Assembly (NCBI RefSeq): GCF_001189415.1
Contig: NZ_JPSQ01000045.1
Location: 1 to 5,598, forward strand
Length of the DNA: 5,598 nucleotides
Direction of reading: 5' to 3'
From: Candidatus Phytoplasma phoenicium
GTDB taxonomy: Bacteria; Bacillota_I; Bacilli_A; Acholeplasmatales; Acholeplasmataceae
Position 1 is the stretch's first letter, and each line of letters starts with the position of its first letter. Positions 5,063-5,598 of the stretch are shown piece by piece. The position numbers and the translations under genes were made by a program. The notes under the pieces were generated by a model. It did not search any database, was not told the DNA's origin, and saw only the letters and a program-made list of their open reading frames with translations.

Positions 5063-5598
5063 TTATTTTTCAGTTATTTTAATTTTGGTAATTTTTTTTT
5101 CTACACCTAAAGTTAAACAAACTCCATTTAATTGTTTTTTACCTGTAGTAGCTACTCGGTGCTTCATTTTTTTATCATTTAAAAAATTATTAACAATAAT
5201 ATTTTTATCTAATCCTATAACACCATCAGCTGCACCTGTCATTCCTACATCCGAAATATAAAGTGTTTTTTTTGGTAATAATCTATTATCATTTGTTTGA
5301 ATGTGTGTATGTGTTCCGACAATTGCATCAATTTTTCCGTCAAAATAATGAGCCAAAGCCATTTTTTCGCTAGTAGCTTGTGCATGAAAATCCAAAAAAG
5401 AATAATCATATTTTCCACGACATTCATGTAAAGTTTTTTTCACTTGACGAAAAGGACATGTTAAATGCAAATTATTCATAAAAACCCTACCCATCACATT
5501 CATAATAAGAATTTTTTTAGAATTACATTTAATAATTTTATAACCACATCCACAAGGATATTGATTTAAATTTAAAGGACGAATGATATTTGTATTTG
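5063..5598 (-). CDS. ymdB: YmdB-family metallophosphodiesterase (5' end outside window)
   Basis: Homologue of B. subtilis YmdB (TIGR00282 type), a calcineurin-like metal-dependent phosphodiesterase reported to act on 2',3'-cyclic nucleotides. It is unrelated to the E. coli macrodomain protein also called YmdB. The reading frame is open to the right edge, so the ATG at 5503 is internal. The 31 residues before it (beginning NTNIIRPLNLNQYP) match the family's xRPxNxP stretch. In all 177 residues are visible of about 265; the missing N-terminus would hold the first metal ligands (Asp, Glu, Asn). Visible ligands are the histidine in LDFHAQATSEK (visible residue 71) and the two in VGTHTHIQTND (96 and 98), with the family's 25- and 2-residue spacing. 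SDVGMTG and DGVIGLDKN follow. DFHAQ replaces the commoner DFHAE. The stop is TAA, 68 bases before miaA. Confidence 0.88.
   Translation of the reverse strand, partial: NTNIIRPLNLNQYPCGCGYKIIKCNSKKILIMNVMGRVFMNNLHLTCPFRQVKKTLHECRGKYDYSFLDFHAQATSEKMALAHYFDGKIDAIVGTHTHIQTNDNRLLPKKTLYISDVGMTGAADGVIGLDKNIIVNNFLNDKKMKHRVATTGKKQLNGVCLTLGVEKKITKIKITEK

Noticed and set aside
5245..5427. Second minus-strand frame of 60 codons inside ymdB
   Set aside because: It overlaps the YmdB coding frame, which carries the conserved metal-binding motifs; this one shows none.
5063..5503. ymdB as a complete 146-codon gene starting at the ATG at 5503
   Set aside because: The frame stays open to the window edge and the upstream residues match the YmdB family, so that ATG is an internal methionine.
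1..5598. Search for mobile-unit, CRISPR, tRNA/rRNA or secreted-effector signals
   Set aside because: No transposase, direct-repeat array, cloverleaf-type sequence or N-terminal signal peptide was seen; all coding regions are housekeeping genes.

Overview
The window is a very A+T-rich stretch of bacterial chromosome. Every recognisable gene lies on the minus strand, so transcription runs from high to low coordinates. The predicted proteins, the gene order and the extreme base composition fit a wall-less Firmicutes relative of the Acholeplasmatales, most likely a 'Candidatus Phytoplasma'. One direct clue separates it from Mycoplasma and Spiroplasma: der ends in TGA (1407-1409) exactly where gpsA begins, and tryptophan is encoded by TGG, so TGA is a stop codon here (code 11). 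The genus is inferred from content, not from a search.

In transcription order the layout is: a 5'-truncated YmdB-family metallophosphodiesterase gene (5063-5598, running off the right edge); a 68-base gap; miaA (4101-4994), overlapping efp (3533-4108) by 8 bases; a 139-base spacer holding the best promoter of the window (-35 TTGATA, 17 bases, -10 TATAAC); cmk (start most likely 3393), overlapping der (1407-2726) by 11 bases; der overlapping gpsA (430-1410) by 4 bases in an ATGA junction; a 168-base A+T-rich spacer; and an HU-type DNA-binding protein gene (261 down to the left edge, 87 residues visible).

This suggests two or three transcription units. miaA-efp supports translation (tRNA A37 prenylation and relief of ribosome stalling). 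cmk-der-gpsA supplies CDP from CMP, 50S ribosome assembly and glycerol 3-phosphate for phospholipids. HU then compacts the nucleoid. The order cmk, der, gpsA, HU is that of Bacillus subtilis (cmk, der, gpsA, hbs) with intervening genes such as the sporulation gene spoIVA removed, which reads as a reduced ancestral Firmicutes cluster.

I found no mobile element, CRISPR array, RNA gene, toxin-antitoxin pair or effector gene, and no undescribed system. The points worth a second look are the altered signature residues in GpsA, the divergent HU, an 11-A run inside efp, the cmk promoter and its effect on the start codon, and the unknown modification state of the EF-P lysine. No gene-free stretch exceeds 300 bases.
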